From Siphlonurus alternatus (Eukaryota; Arthropoda; Insecta; Ephemeroptera; Siphlonuridae), in the NCBI GenBank assembly GCA_949825025.1, contig OX463788.1:62001-126000 (forward strand): 64,000 nt of DNA, in the 5' to 3' direction. Both the position numbers and the translations under genes were made by a program. Shown in pieces: positions 1 through 10,207 of the stretch. Under the pieces are notes generated by a model that was not told where the DNA came from, did not search any database, and saw nothing but the letters and a program-made list of their open reading frames with translations. Position 1 is the first letter of the stretch. The number at the start of each line of letters is the position of its first letter.

Positions 1-2761
1 GAATCCGTAAAAAAATTTGATGAAATCAGGGGATAAAGGAACAATTTTGTCTTGGAGGTGGAAATTTATTAAAAAAAATCAACGATCCTTGGCATAAAAA
101 AATTTCTAGGGAACGAAGTAAACGTCGTGCCAGTTACTGACACATCACAGATTATAGGTAACAACATCCTTTAAATGAATCCGTAAAAAAATTTGATGAA
201 ACCAGGGGATAAAGGAACAATTTTGTCTTGGAAGTGGAAATTTATTGAAAAAAAATCAACGATCCTCGGTATAAAAAAAATTCTAGGGAACGAAGTAAAC
301 GTCGTGCCTGTTACTGACACATCACAGATTATAGGTGACAACATCCTTTAAATGAATCCGTAAAAAAAATTGATGAAACCAGGGGATAAAGAAACAATTT
401 TGTCTTGGAGGTGGAAATTTATTAAAAAAAATCAACGATCCTCGGTATAAAAAAATTTCTAGGGAACGAAGTAAACGTCGTGCCAGTTACTGACACATCA
501 CAGATTATAGGACACAACGTCCTTTAAATGAATCCGTAAAAAAAATTGATGAAACCAGGGAAAAAGGAACAATTTTGTCTTGGAGGTGGAAATTTATTAA
601 AAAAAATCAACGATCCTCAGCATAAAAAAAATTCTAGGGAACGAAGTAAACGTCGTGCCAGTTACTGACACATCACAGATTTTAGGTAACAACATCCTTT
701 AAATGAATCTGTAAAAAAATTTGATGAAACCAGGGGAAAAAAAAACAATTTTGTCTTGGAGGTGGAAATTTATTAAAAAAAATCAACGATCCTTGGCATA
801 AAAAAATTTCTAGGGAACGAAGTAAACGTCGTGCCAGTTACTGACACATCACAGATTATAGGTAACAACATCTTTTAAATGAATCCGTAAAAAAATTTGA
901 TGAAACCAGGGGATAAAAGAACAATTTTGTCTTGGAGGTGGAAATTTATTAAAAAAAAATCAACGATCCTCGGTATAAAAAAATTTCTAGGGAACGAAGT
1001 AAACGTCGTGCCTGTTACTGACACATCACAGATTATAGGTGACAACATCCTTTAAATGAATCCGTAAAAAAATTTGATGAAACCAGGGGATAAAGAAACA
1101 ATTTTGTCTTGGAGGTGGAAATTTATTAAAAAAAATCAACGATCCTCGGTATAAAAAAATTTCTAGGGAACGAAGTAAACGTCGTGCCTGTTACTGACAC
1201 ATCACAGATTATAGGTGACAACATCCTTTAAATGAATCCGTAAAAAAATTTGATGAAACCAGGGGATAAAGAAACAATTTTGTCTTGGAGGTGGAAATTT
1301 ATTAAAAAAAATCAACGATCCTCGGTATAAAAAAATTTCTAGGGAACGAAGTAAACGTCGTGCCAGTTGCTGACACATCACAGACTATAGGACACAACGT
1401 CCTTTAAATGAATCCGTAAAAAAATTTGATGAAACCAGGGAATTAAGGAACAATTTTGTCTTGGAGGTGGAAATTTATTAAAAAAAATCAACGATCCTCG
1501 GCATAAAAAAAATTCTAGGGAACGAAGTAAACGTCGTGCCAGTTACTGACACATCACAGATTATAGGTAACAACATCTTTTAAATAAATCCGTAAAAAAA
1601 TTTGATGAAACCAGGGGATTAAGGAACAATTTTGTCTTGGAGGTGGAAATTTATTAAAAAAAATCAACGATCCTCGGTATAAAAAAATTTCTAGGGAACG
1701 AAGTAAACGTCGTGCCTGTTACTGACACATCACAAATTATAGGTAACAACATCTTTTAAATGAATCCGTAAACAAATTTGATGAAACCAGGGAATAAAGG
1801 AACAATTTTGTCTTGGAGGTGGAAATTTATTAAAAAAAATCAACGTTCCTCGGTATAAAAAAATTTCTAGGGAACGAATAAACGTCGTGCCAGTTACTGA
1901 CACATCACAGATTATAGGACACAACGTCCTTTAAATGAATCTGTAAAAAAATTTGATGAAACCAGGGGAAAAAAGAACAATTTTTTCTTGGAGGTGGAAA
2001 TTTATTAAAAAAAATCAACGATCCTCGGTATAAAAAAATTTCTAGGGTACGAAGTGTACGTCGTGCCAGTTACTAACACACCACAGATTATAGGTAACAA
2101 CACCCTTTAAATGAATCCGTAAAAAAATTTGATGAAACCAGGGGATAAAGGAACAATTTTGTCTTGGAGGTGGAAATTTATTAAAAAAAATCAACGATCC
2201 TTGGCATAAAAAAATTTCTAGGGAACGAAGTAAACGTCGTGCCAGTTACTGACACATCACAGATTATAGGTAACAACATCCTTTAAATGAATCCGTAAAA
2301 AAATTTCATGAAACCAGGGGATAAAGGAACAATTTTGTCTTGGAGGTGGAAATTTATTAAAAAAAAATCAACGATCCTCGGTATAAAAAAATTTCTAGGG
2401 AACGAAGTAAACGTCGTGCCTGTTACTGACACATCACAGATAATATGTGACAACATCTTTTAAATGAATCCGTAAAAAAAATTGATGAAACCAGGGAATA
2501 AAGGAACAATTTTGTCTTGGAGGTGGAAATTTATTAAAAAAAATCAACGATCCTCGGCATAAAAAAAATTCTAGGGAACGAAGTAAACGTCGTGCCAGTT
2601 ACTGACACATCACAGATTATAGGTAACCACATCCTTTAAATGAATCCGTAAAAAAATTTGATGAAACCAGGGGATAAAGGAACAATTTTGTCTTGGAGGT
2701 GGAAATTTATTAAAAAAAATCAACGATCCTCGGTATAAAAAAATTTCTAGGGAACGAATAA

Positions 2762-5700
2762 ACGTCGTGCCAGTTACTGACACATCACAGATTATAGGAC
2801 ACAACGTCCTTTAAATGAATCCGTAAAAAAATTTGATGAAACCAGGGAATAAAGGAACAATTTTGTCTTGGAGGTGGAAATTTATTAAAAAAAAATCAAC
2901 GATCCTCGGTATAAAAAAATTTCTAGGGTACGAAGTGTACGTCGTGCCAGTTACTAACACATCACAGATTATAGGTAACAACACCCTTTAAATAAATCCG
3001 TAAAAAAATTTGATGAAACCAGGGGATAAAGGAACAATTTTGTCTTGGAGGTGGAAATTTATTAAAAAAAATCAACGATCCTTGGCATAAAAAAATTTCT
3101 AGGGAACGAAGTAAACGTCGTGCCAGTTACTGACACATCACAGATTATAGGTAACAACATCCTTTAAATGAATCCGTAAAAAAATTTGATGAAACCAGGG
3201 GATAAAGGAACAATTTTGTCTTGGAGGTGGAAATTTATTAAAAAAAAATCAACGATCCTCGGTATAAAAAAATTTCTAGGGAACGAAGTAAACGTCGTGC
3301 CTGTTACTGACACATTACAGATTATAGGTGACAACATCCTTTAAATGAACCCGTAAAAAAAATTGATGAAACCATTGAATAAAGGAACAATTTTGTCTTG
3401 GAGGTGGAAATTTATTAAAAAAAATTAACGATCCTCGGCATAAAAAAAATTCTAGGGAACGAAGTAAACGTCGTGCCAGTTATTGACACATCACAGATTA
3501 TAGGTAACAACATCCTTTAAATGAATCCGTAAAAAAATTTGATGAAACCAGGGGATAAAGGAACAATTTTGTCTTGGAGGTGGAAATTTATTAAAAAAAA
3601 TCAACGATCCTTGGCATTATAAAATTTCTAGGGAACGAAGTAAACGTCGTGCCAGTTACTGACACATCACAGATTATAGGTAACAACATCCTTTAAATGA
3701 ATCCGTAAAAAAATTTGATGAAACCAGGGGATAAAGGAACAATTTTGTCTTGGAGGAGGAAATTTATTAAAAAAAATCAACGTTCTTCGGTATAAAAAAA
3801 TTTCTAGGGAACGAATAAACGTCGTGCCAGTTACTGACACATCACAGATTATAGGACACAACGTCCTTTAAATGAATCCGTAAAAAAATTTGATGAAACC
3901 AGGGGAAAAAGGAACAATTTTGTCTTGGAGGTGGAAATTTATTAAAAAAAAATCAACGATCCTCGGTATAAAAAAATTTCTAGGGTACGAAGTGTACGTC
4001 GTGCCAGTTACTAACACATCACAGATTATAGGTAACAACACCCTTTAAATGAATCCGTAAAAAAATTTGATGAAACCAGGGGATAAAGGAACAATTTTGT
4101 CTTGGAGGTGGAAATTTATTAAAAAAAATCAACGATCCTTGGCATAAAAAAATTGCTAGGGAACGAAGTAAACGTCGTGACAGTTACTGACACATCACAG
4201 ATTATAGGTTACAACATCCTTTAAATGAATCCGTAAAAAAAATTGATGAAACCAGGGGATAAAGAAACAATTTTGTCTTGGAGGTGGAAATTTATTAAAA
4301 AAAATCAACGATCCTCGGTATAAAAAAAATTCTAGGGAACGAAGTAAACGTCGTGCCAGTTACTGACACATCACAGATTATAGGACACAACGTCCTTTAA
4401 ATGAATCCGTAAAAAAATTTGATGAAACCAGGGAATAAAGGAACAATTTTGTCTTGGAGGTGGAAATTTATAAAAAAAAATCAACGATCCTCGGTATAAA
4501 AAAATTTCTAGGGTACGAAGTGTACGTCGTGCCAGTTACTAACACATCACAGATTATAGGTAACAACACCCTTTAAATAAATCCGTAAAAAAATTTGATG
4601 AAACCAGGGGATAAAGGAACAATTTTGTCTTGGAGGTGGAAATTTATTAAAAAAAATCAACGATCCTTGGCATAAAAAAATTTCTAGGGAACGAAGTAAA
4701 CGTCGTGCCAGTTACTGACACATCACAGATTATAGGTAACAACATCCTTTAAATGAATCCGTAAAAAAATTTGATGAAACCAGGGGATAAAGGAACAATT
4801 TTGTCTTGGAGGTGGAAATTTATTAAAAAAAAATCAACGATCCTCGGTATAAAAAAATTTCTAGGGAACGAAGTAAACGTCGTGCCTGTTACTGACACAT
4901 TACAGATTATAGGTGACAACATCCTTTAAATGAATCCGTAAAAAAAATTGATGAAACCAGGGAATAAAGGAACAATTTTGTCTTGGAGGTGGAAATTTAT
5001 TAAAAAAAATTAACGATCCTCGGCATAAAAAAAATTCTAGGGAACGAAGTAAACGTCGTGCCAGTTATTGACACATCACAGATTATAGGTAACAACATCC
5101 TTTAAATGAATCCGTAAAAAAATTTGATGAAACCAGGGGATAAAGGAACAATTTTGTCTTGGAGGTGGAAATTTATTAAAAAAAATCAACGATCCTTGGC
5201 ATTATAAAATTTCTAGGGAACGAAGTAAACGTCGTGCCAGTTACTGACACATCACAGATTATAGGTAACAACATCCTTTAAATGAATCCGTAAAAAAATT
5301 TGATGAAACCAGGGGATAAAGGAACAATTTTGTCTTGGAGGAGGAAATTTATTAAAAAAAATCAACGTTCTTCGGTATAAAAAAATTTCTAGGGAACGAA
5401 TAAACGTCGTGCCAGTTACTGACACATCACAGATTATAGGACACAACGTCCTTTAAATGAATCCGTAAAAAAATTTGATGAAACCAGGGGAAAAAGGAAC
5501 AATTTTGTCTTGGAGGTGGAAATTTATTAAAAAAAAATCAACGATCCTCGGTATAAAAAAATTTCTAGGGTACGAAGTGTACGTCGTGCCAGTTACTAAC
5601 ACATCACAGATTATAGGTAACAACACCCTTTAAATGAATCCGTAAAAAAATTTGATGAAACCAGGGGATAAAGGAACAATTTTGTCTTGGAGGTGGAAAT

Positions 5701-6077
5701 TTATTAAAAAAAATCAACGATCCTTGGCATAAAAAAATTGCTAGGGAACGAAGTAAACGTCGTGACAGTTACTGACACATCACAGATTATAGGTTACAAC
5801 ATCCTTTAAATGAATCCGTAAAAAAAATTGATGAAACCAGGGGATAAAGAAACAATTTTGTCTTGGAGGTGGAAATTTATTAAAAAAAATCAACGATCCT
5901 CGGTATAAAAAAAATTCTAGGGAACGAAGTAAACGTCGTGCCAGTTACTGACACATCACAGATTATAGGACACAACGTCCTTTAAATGAATCCGTAAAAA
6001 AATTTGATGAAACCAGGGAATAAAGGAACAATTTTGTCTTGGAGGTGGAAATTTATAAAAAAAAATCAACGATCCTC
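2762..6077 (+). repeat. Higher-order repeat, 9 monomers, period 1585 bp
   Basis: Sequence from about 2762 recurs almost exactly 1585 bp later and runs up to the transposon edge. Marker variants repeat in step: CTAGGGTACGAAGTGTACG near 2930, 4510; AATAAATCC at 2991 and 4576; TTGCTAGGG near 4152 and 5737; TTGGCATTATAAAATTT near 3610 and 5196. The transposon interrupts the third copy at 6077. One A/T-run difference is visible near 2890. Near-identity over 1.5 kb points to recent amplification of a nine-monomer block. Confidence 0.9.
6038..6077 (+). repeat. Satellite segment repeated at both transposon edges (left copy)
   Basis: The 40 bp before the left end (CTTGGAGG to GATCCTC) is the same part of the monomer as the 38 bp that starts right after the element at 22737-22774. 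The two copies differ in the A-run (TTATAAAAAAAAATC against TTATTAAAAAATC). It is satellite sequence, so it does not by itself prove a long target-site duplication. Confidence 0.8.
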
Positions 6078-6322
6078 AGTAGATAGGAACCACCGCTCCT
6101 GGCGCAGCCACGCCCCCTTTCCTCCCCGCCCTCCCCCTCCCTCCCTTTCCACCCCCCTTCCCTGCTTCTCCTTTCTTTGTAACAAATTCCTCTATTCCCC
6201 TGAATCCCTTTTTTTTTTAATTTTTTTATATTTTTGACGTCAGTGAAACTCTCAATGAATATACTATTTGTGTAGTATGTCATGAAATTATGTATATTTG
6301 TACTAAAATGTTAAGTCATTGT
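6078..6322 (+). repeat. Left terminal inverted repeat of the Polinton
   Basis: Matches the reverse complement of 22487-22736 from AGTAGATAGG to about AAATGTTAAGTCATTGT. Outer ~40 bp differ at one base. The next ~60 bp are almost pure C/T on this strand, followed by an AT stretch and the palindrome TGACGTCA at 6235-6242. Small indels, including about 12 bp in the C/T tract, separate the two copies, so they have drifted since insertion. Confidence 0.95.
6235..6242. promoter_or_regulatory. CRE/ATF-type palindrome TGACGTCA in left TIR
   Basis: A perfect TGACGTCA lies in the inner half of the left TIR and is conserved in the right TIR at 22567-22574. TGACGTCA is the known consensus for CREB/ATF bZIP factors. 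Whether it drives the outer genes is inference. Confidence 0.45.
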
Positions 6323-6479
6323 ATAATGAATATTTCATTATCATGGAATGAAGTATATTTTAATTAAACAAAAATAAAAAAATATTGCAATGGCAACCAT
6401 GTTTTTTTTCCAAGGCTTAATCTGATATGTGTTCATATTTTAATCCTCTCATCAAAGAACACAAGCTGCTCACACAAGT

Positions 6480-7136
6480 ATGGCGTTTAATCGAGTGCAA
6501 GTGCTGAAATTAAAAATTTTAATAGATCCCTGTGATCAAATTGAATTAAGTATCGGGTTAGATGTGAATCATGGATTTGTTCCTCAAATACAAATCTATA
6601 AGAAAACAAGTGGTGCAGTTTTGAACGTGTCCGCAGAAGATTGGCGTGCAATTATTATATTAAAAGACGATCTTCAAGATTATATTTGTGGAAAAAAGAA
6701 AAAACTTAAAAATAAGGAACTTTTTTATTTAAAATTATCGACTGCAAAATATATGGGGAAGAGATGTGTTATATTACAAAGGGACAAAGATTTTCTGTTT
6801 CAAACATATCAAGTGTATCCAAAAAGAAAATTTATATTTTACCCAGCATTGTGGAAGAGACTGATGGAAATGGAACCAATTTTGTCTAAAAAAATAAATG
6901 AACTTGAAAATTTGCAACCAGAGGTAGAAAAAAATGTTAATACTTATGTAATTTTCTATAAAAAATTAGTGCAAAAATACAGTATAAATGATGTATCTGA
7001 GTTTATTAAAGAAACTTTGTCGAAAATTCAATTCATTGAATTTGAACAAAACAGTAAACTATTGACAGACTTTCTAACTGAATTTAAATCATTAGCTGCT
7101 GAATACTTGTTCTGTAAAGTTGATTGTAAAACTTGA
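6480..7136 (+). CDS. Polinton protein of unknown function, 218 aa
   Basis: First gene inside the left TIR, read inward. Start chosen at ATG 6480, the first Met of the frame, in the context CACAAGTATGG. The protein is Lys-rich (a KKKKLKNK stretch near residues 77-84), has no signal peptide or membrane segment, and a helical-looking C-terminal half (residues ~125-218). Residues ~35-69 (IQIYKK, then LNVSAEDWRAI, then DDLQDYI) faintly resemble the strand-turn-helix of PC4-type single-strand DNA-binding coactivators, but the match is too weak to name it. A weak TATA-like CATATTTTAATC lies ~45 bp upstream. It converges on the BIR gene, ending 103 bp from it. The frame is intact. Confidence 0.7.
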   Translation: MAFNRVQVLKLKILIDPCDQIELSIGLDVNHGFVPQIQIYKKTSGAVLNVSAEDWRAIIILKDDLQDYICGKKKKLKNKELFYLKLSTAKYMGKRCVILQRDKDFLFQTYQVYPKRKFIFYPALWKRLMEMEPILSKKINELENLQPEVEKNVNTYVIFYKKLVQKYSINDVSEFIKETLSKIQFIEFEQNSKLLTDFLTEFKSLAAEYLFCKVDCKT

Positions 7137-7224
7137 CGTAAGAACAAAGAAAGGAGGGAAAAAAAATATGTACAAACAAGGAAGATAGAAAAATAAGAAA
7201 AAGAAATATATTTTAAATATCTTC

Positions 7225-7230
7225 TTTATT
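7225..7230 (-). terminator. Poly(A) signal AATAAA for the BIR gene
   Basis: TTTATT on the plus strand (AATAAA on the minus strand) lies about 10 bp past the stop codon of the leftward BIR gene, in the 103-bp convergent gap with the first gene. Confidence 0.5.
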
Positions 7231-7239
7231 TCATAAATA

Positions 7240-7965
7240 TTAATTCCATTGACTACAATTAATGTTAACAACATCTTGATTATTAGGTAAATGTGTAAAA
7301 AGAATACAATTTTTATTAATTTTTTTATGTTCAAGAAGAGGGCTGTCATTGCTTTTCCAGTCATATAAAACAATACCACACCATACACAGAGTGTTGAGT
7401 CATCATCTTCATGACGAGGGACATGCACGAAACCAATTTCAGCAAGTTCTTGCGGCAACTTAGCATAATTACTCCATTTTTTAAATGTGCTGAATCGTGC
7501 ATCAGTTTCAAAAAGATTCACTCTCTTTTTGTTAGCTGCACACCATTTTGAAAGCCTATAAGCACGCGATTTAGAACAGCATGATGCTTCACAATAATCA
7601 GCATGTCTAATACACTCTGATCCGGGAGAATGATTCAGCTCAGATGCAGGAGGGCATCCAAAATCTTGGAGATTGTAGACTTTTCTTCCATTCAAAATAG
7701 AATTCTGTAAAAAAGAACACTTTTCTGCTGTGTCAGCAAACAGAAACTGAAATCTTTTGGCAGAATTAATTAAGATACTTGCCATTTGCTCACAGTCAAT
7801 ATCTCCATCATATGGACAAGCAGTTGTGCAATTCCAATCATTATTTCCACCATTTGAACGGATCTTGTAAGACCAATGCTGTGTCGACGTTGAGTATAAA
7901 TCAATCAAAGAAGCTTCAAAAATCGAACCACGATACTGTTGATAATCAATTACAGCAGCGTTCAT
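7240..7965 (-). CDS. BIR-domain (IAP-like) protein with Cys/His-rich N-terminus, 241 aa
   Basis: The C-terminal part (residues ~157-223) is a baculovirus-IAP-repeat fold: FKKW near 161-164, ELAEIGF 173-179, then the zinc ligands C193-x2-C196-x16-H213-x6-C220 with W203 and D207/P209, the canonical BIR spacing. BIR proteins bind caspases or IAP antagonists and restrain apoptosis, so a role in keeping host cells alive during element or virion production is inferred. No RING finger follows. The first ~150 residues form a separate Cys/His-rich region (Cys at 46, 50, 58, 83, 104, 118, 125, 129, 130, 142) that I do not recognise. ATG 7965 is preceded by a TATA-like box at 8016-8025. The frame is intact. 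Confidence 0.85.
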   Translation of the reverse strand: MNAAVIDYQQYRGSIFEASLIDLYSTSTQHWSYKIRSNGGNNDWNCTTACPYDGDIDCEQMASILINSAKRFQFLFADTAEKCSFLQNSILNGRKVYNLQDFGCPPASELNHSPGSECIRHADYCEASCCSKSRAYRLSKWCAANKKRVNLFETDARFSTFKKWSNYAKLPQELAEIGFVHVPRHEDDDSTLCVWCGIVLYDWKSNDSPLLEHKKINKNCILFTHLPNNQDVVNINCSQWN

Positions 7966-8015
7966 GTTGAGTCAAATTCTGCGATACGAATGTGTTTGTT
8001 AGTCTTCAATCCTGA

Positions 8016-8025
8016 TATTTATATG
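8016..8025 (-). promoter_or_regulatory. TATA-like box for the BIR gene
   Basis: On the minus strand the sequence reads CATATAAATA, about 50-60 bp before ATG 7965. The position fits a TATA-initiated promoter with a short leader. Confidence 0.5.
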
Positions 8026-8054
8026 CATTTTTTTTTTAACTCGGTTAGTGAACA

Positions 8055-9281
8055 CTATATGCCCTTGATAACTCGGTTAGTCAAAGGAGAATAGTTTGCC
8101 AATTTGTCATGTAGAATTAGGCAATAACACGTTGTATCATCGGGAAAGTCTTTAAATGATTCTATTTCAAGTTTAATGTCAACTGAACCTGATTTTAAAG
8201 CCTCACTTTGTTTACTACAGTCGATAATAAATATCGGTGCTGTATTTTGAAATTCCCGCCTTGTAAATAATGGCTCAGCATCTTTTCCGTAGTATGATTT
8301 TTTAAAATTAGAATACATTTCATATACTTGTGCAATCAGACCTTTCTCAAAATTAACTTCAAAATTGTTGTATGGCCAATATTCCGAATTAAGATACAGT
8401 CTTAAGCTTCTAATATTGCAGTGATCAAATATTGAGATGTCATGTTTCAATGAATTCGTTCTTCCACTTGAAAAGGCAATAATGACAAACCTTGGTTTTT
8501 CAATTTGGCTGGATGTTTTAATACTCCATGAAATGAGACTGGTTTTTGGCAGGTTAGGTCTCTCATGCATTTGCCATCCTCTCCAAGGCAGAATTGCTGT
8601 TGATCCTTGATTCATTTTTTTTAACAGAGGAGAAAGAACCTCGTCTGATAAATTAAGATGAGGCATTCTCCATTGAATCTTGCGTAACTTTATTTTAGGG
8701 ATCTCCTCATTAGCACCTTCTTCAGCAGCACCAACTTTAAAGCAATTGTTATTATTTCGTGATCTTATTAATATTAGCTCTTGACGCGCATTCATTAACA
8801 CAGTTTTGTAATCCTCAAAAAATCCCATTAAAATATTAAGGGGAATACAAGCATCAAATTCTGTGTCATTAACAATTTTACTCTCACTTTTTACCGGAAA
8901 CCATCCAGCGTTTTCATATTTCATCACAGAAGCTTTATTGAAGGATACATATCCTTTTAGTAGACTTGTAAGACCAACATTCCTAACAATATCTAGCTCC
9001 ACAGAGTTCACTTCATATCTTATTTCCTCAAATAAAAAACCCAATGCCGCTTGGGTTAATTGAGACTTTTTTGCTTTCACATTATCTTGAGTAACCACTT
9101 GACCTTGAATATAAATATGACTTTCACAAGGAAGACAAAGGCTGTTTTCATTATGTATTGGTATGCGTATAACATCACTGTTATCTATTTTTGTAGGATC
9201 ATATGGATTATAATCCCTAATACTTTTTTTATAAATAGTCTCATCAAATTCAACGTCTTCAAACACACCTAAATTTTCCAT
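8055..9281 (-). CDS. Major capsid protein, double jelly-roll (hexon-like), 408 aa
   Basis: Forms the virion shell in Polintons and adintoviruses. Recognised from conserved blocks: IPLNILMGFFEDYK (147-159), LMNARQELILIRSR (162-175), SIKTSSQIEKPRFVIIAF (253-270), and the C-terminal VDIKLEIESF (367-376) and YSPLTNRVIKGI (397-408). These are the hallmark segments of the arthropod Polinton double-jelly-roll capsid family. At 408 residues it is on the short side for the group but has both ends. Start at ATG 9281, the first Met. It lies downstream of the small protein and minor capsid in the same leftward block, with a possible TATA at 9431-9440. The frame is intact. Confidence 0.88.
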   Translation of the reverse strand: MENLGVFEDVEFDETIYKKSIRDYNPYDPTKIDNSDVIRIPIHNENSLCLPCESHIYIQGQVVTQDNVKAKKSQLTQAALGFLFEEIRYEVNSVELDIVRNVGLTSLLKGYVSFNKASVMKYENAGWFPVKSESKIVNDTEFDACIPLNILMGFFEDYKTVLMNARQELILIRSRNNNNCFKVGAAEEGANEEIPKIKLRKIQWRMPHLNLSDEVLSPLLKKMNQGSTAILPWRGWQMHERPNLPKTSLISWSIKTSSQIEKPRFVIIAFSSGRTNSLKHDISIFDHCNIRSLRLYLNSEYWPYNNFEVNFEKGLIAQVYEMYSNFKKSYYGKDAEPLFTRREFQNTAPIFIIDCSKQSEALKSGSVDIKLEIESFKDFPDDTTCYCLILHDKLANYSPLTNRVIKGI

Positions 9282-9304
9282 AGTTTTTTAATAATACAAA
9301 TTTG

Positions 9305-9479
9305 TTATAATATCTTGAAACCTAAAGATTTTAAAAACTCAATATTTTCTTCTGACAAACCTCCGTGCGAAAGGCCTCTGTATGCAGTAGAAATATCTTT
9401 AGAAATGTGAGTAACTTTTCTCAGCTGGGTATTTATATAACTGTTTTTTTTTAAAAAAATTTTTAAAATTAATACCCAT
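9305..9479 (-). pseudogene. Small conserved-looking virion-block protein with frame break (57 aa if continuous)
   Basis: This fills the gap between the minor and major capsid genes. An ATG at 9479 overlaps the minor-capsid stop (9469-9471). Its frame reads MGINFKNFF, then a Lys run, and stops early at 26 codons. One base fewer in the nine-base T/A run at 9444-9452 would let it continue to a stop at 9305-9307, with a C-terminal half of good coding character (ISKDISTAYRGLSHGG, then LSEENIEFLKSLGF). I do not recognise the family. Start, tight overlap with the upstream gene and length filling the gap support a real gene; the frame break may be a homopolymer error or decay. Confidence 0.55.
9431..9440 (-). 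promoter_or_regulatory. TATA-like box upstream of the major capsid gene
   Basis: The minus strand reads TTATATAAAT about 150 bp before the major capsid ATG. It lies within the small frame-broken gene, so it could serve either a capsid promoter or be coincidental AT-rich coding sequence. Confidence 0.35.
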
Positions 9480-10158
9480 TATTAACAATCTTAAGGTGTA
9501 AACGAATTGCAATTGTTTCACCACGTAAGTTGACAAGCTTACCTTCAGGATCTGTTAATCTTACTACAAATTTGTCAATTGTTTTAGTAGTTAACGGTAA
9601 GTAAATTGGAACTTGAGCTGAGGATATTATTCTATAACCTGCTGGCACTTTAACAAAGAAATTATAAAGAGTATGGTTGGGACGTCCATTTTTATAGCTC
9701 CCTGATGCAAGATCACATTCTACATTTATGGGAGTTACTTTAAATATATTTACAGTGAAATCTGAGGTATGTAAAATATTTGGTTCCAAAACTCGCTTTT
9801 TGAAACCTAGAAGAGGTCCAATTGTTCCTTCTTTAGTGAAGTCAATTTTGAAAGTAGACAAAATATTGCATTTAATTGTGTTATTGTTGGCAGTTATTTC
9901 AATATTTTTTTTACCAATCCTTTTTTGCAAATATTTGTTTATATCTGATAATTCATAAGTTCCCGTATCAATTACAACTGACTTGTTACTATCATAGTAA
10001 AATAAGTTACATCCGTTTTCAATGTAAGGTATTGAATTATGTGTAGAAACCGAGAGAACAGCAATTCCAAATTGTTTTTCTTGATCCAATTGAATTTGTG
10101 GAAAAATTGAACATGGTATTTCGGAAGAGTTTCCTGTCTTTTCTAGCAGACTATCCAT
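9469..10158 (-). CDS. Minor capsid protein, single jelly-roll (penton-like), 229 aa
   Basis: Pentameric vertex protein of Polinton virions. Diagnostic blocks are GTYELSDINKYLQKRI (66-81), the hydrophobic IGPLLGF (113-119), the VNIFKV strand (136-141), and the C-terminal strand pair around TIDKFVVRLTDPEG (193-206) and IRLHLKIVN (218-226). Length is typical of the family. ATG 10158 is the first Met; a TATA-like GTATAAATTT lies ~40 bp upstream at 10196-10205, overlapping the 3' end of the protease locus. Its stop overlaps the start of the small gene at 9479. The frame is intact. Confidence 0.85.
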   Translation of the reverse strand: MDSLLEKTGNSSEIPCSIFPQIQLDQEKQFGIAVLSVSTHNSIPYIENGCNLFYYDSNKSVVIDTGTYELSDINKYLQKRIGKKNIEITANNNTIKCNILSTFKIDFTKEGTIGPLLGFKKRVLEPNILHTSDFTVNIFKVTPINVECDLASGSYKNGRPNHTLYNFFVKVPAGYRIISSAQVPIYLPLTTKTIDKFVVRLTDPEGKLVNLRGETIAIRLHLKIVNNGY

Positions 10159-10195
10159 CTTCGATAAGAAATGAAATGAACAACAAAATGTATTG

Positions 10196-10205
10196 AAATT
10201 TATAC
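10196..10205 (-). promoter_or_regulatory. TATA-like box for the minor capsid gene
   Basis: Minus-strand GTATAAATTT about 40 bp before ATG 10158, immediately beside the protease terminal stop at 10208. Confidence 0.5.
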
Positions 10206-10207
10206 AT

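Larger units (their letters stand above)
1..6077 (+). repeat. Satellite array, ~176-bp monomer (left block)
   Basis: About 34 head-to-tail copies of a ~176-bp AT-rich unit. Landmarks in each unit, in order, are GAATCCGT plus an A-run, TTTGATGAAACCAGG, GAACAATTTTGTCTTGGAGG, CAACGATCCTCGGTATA, TTCTAGGGAACGAAGT, CGTCGTGCCAGTTACTGACA and CATCACAGATTATAGG. Consecutive GAATCCGT starts at 1, 177, 354 and 530 give the period. Variants differ at a few fixed points: AAACGTCG or GTACGTCG, GGTAACAACATCC or GGACACAACGTCC, GTAACAACACCC, and A-run length. No gene is seen. Recurrent 60-90-codon minus-strand frames are the same repeat read through and start or stop at variant bases. Confidence 0.98.

Noticed and set aside
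1730..5446. Recurrent 64-codon minus-strand frames in the left array
   Set aside because: They are one satellite monomer read through, repeated wherever variant bases remove a stop; no independent promoter or codon signal.
1..6077. CRISPR-like array
   Set aside because: The whole 176-bp unit repeats with no unique spacers, and the context is eukaryotic.
7092..7511. 139-codon minus-strand frame overlapping the BIR gene and the first gene
   Set aside because: Out-of-frame with the BIR domain, which has perfect zinc ligands; no recognisable motifs.
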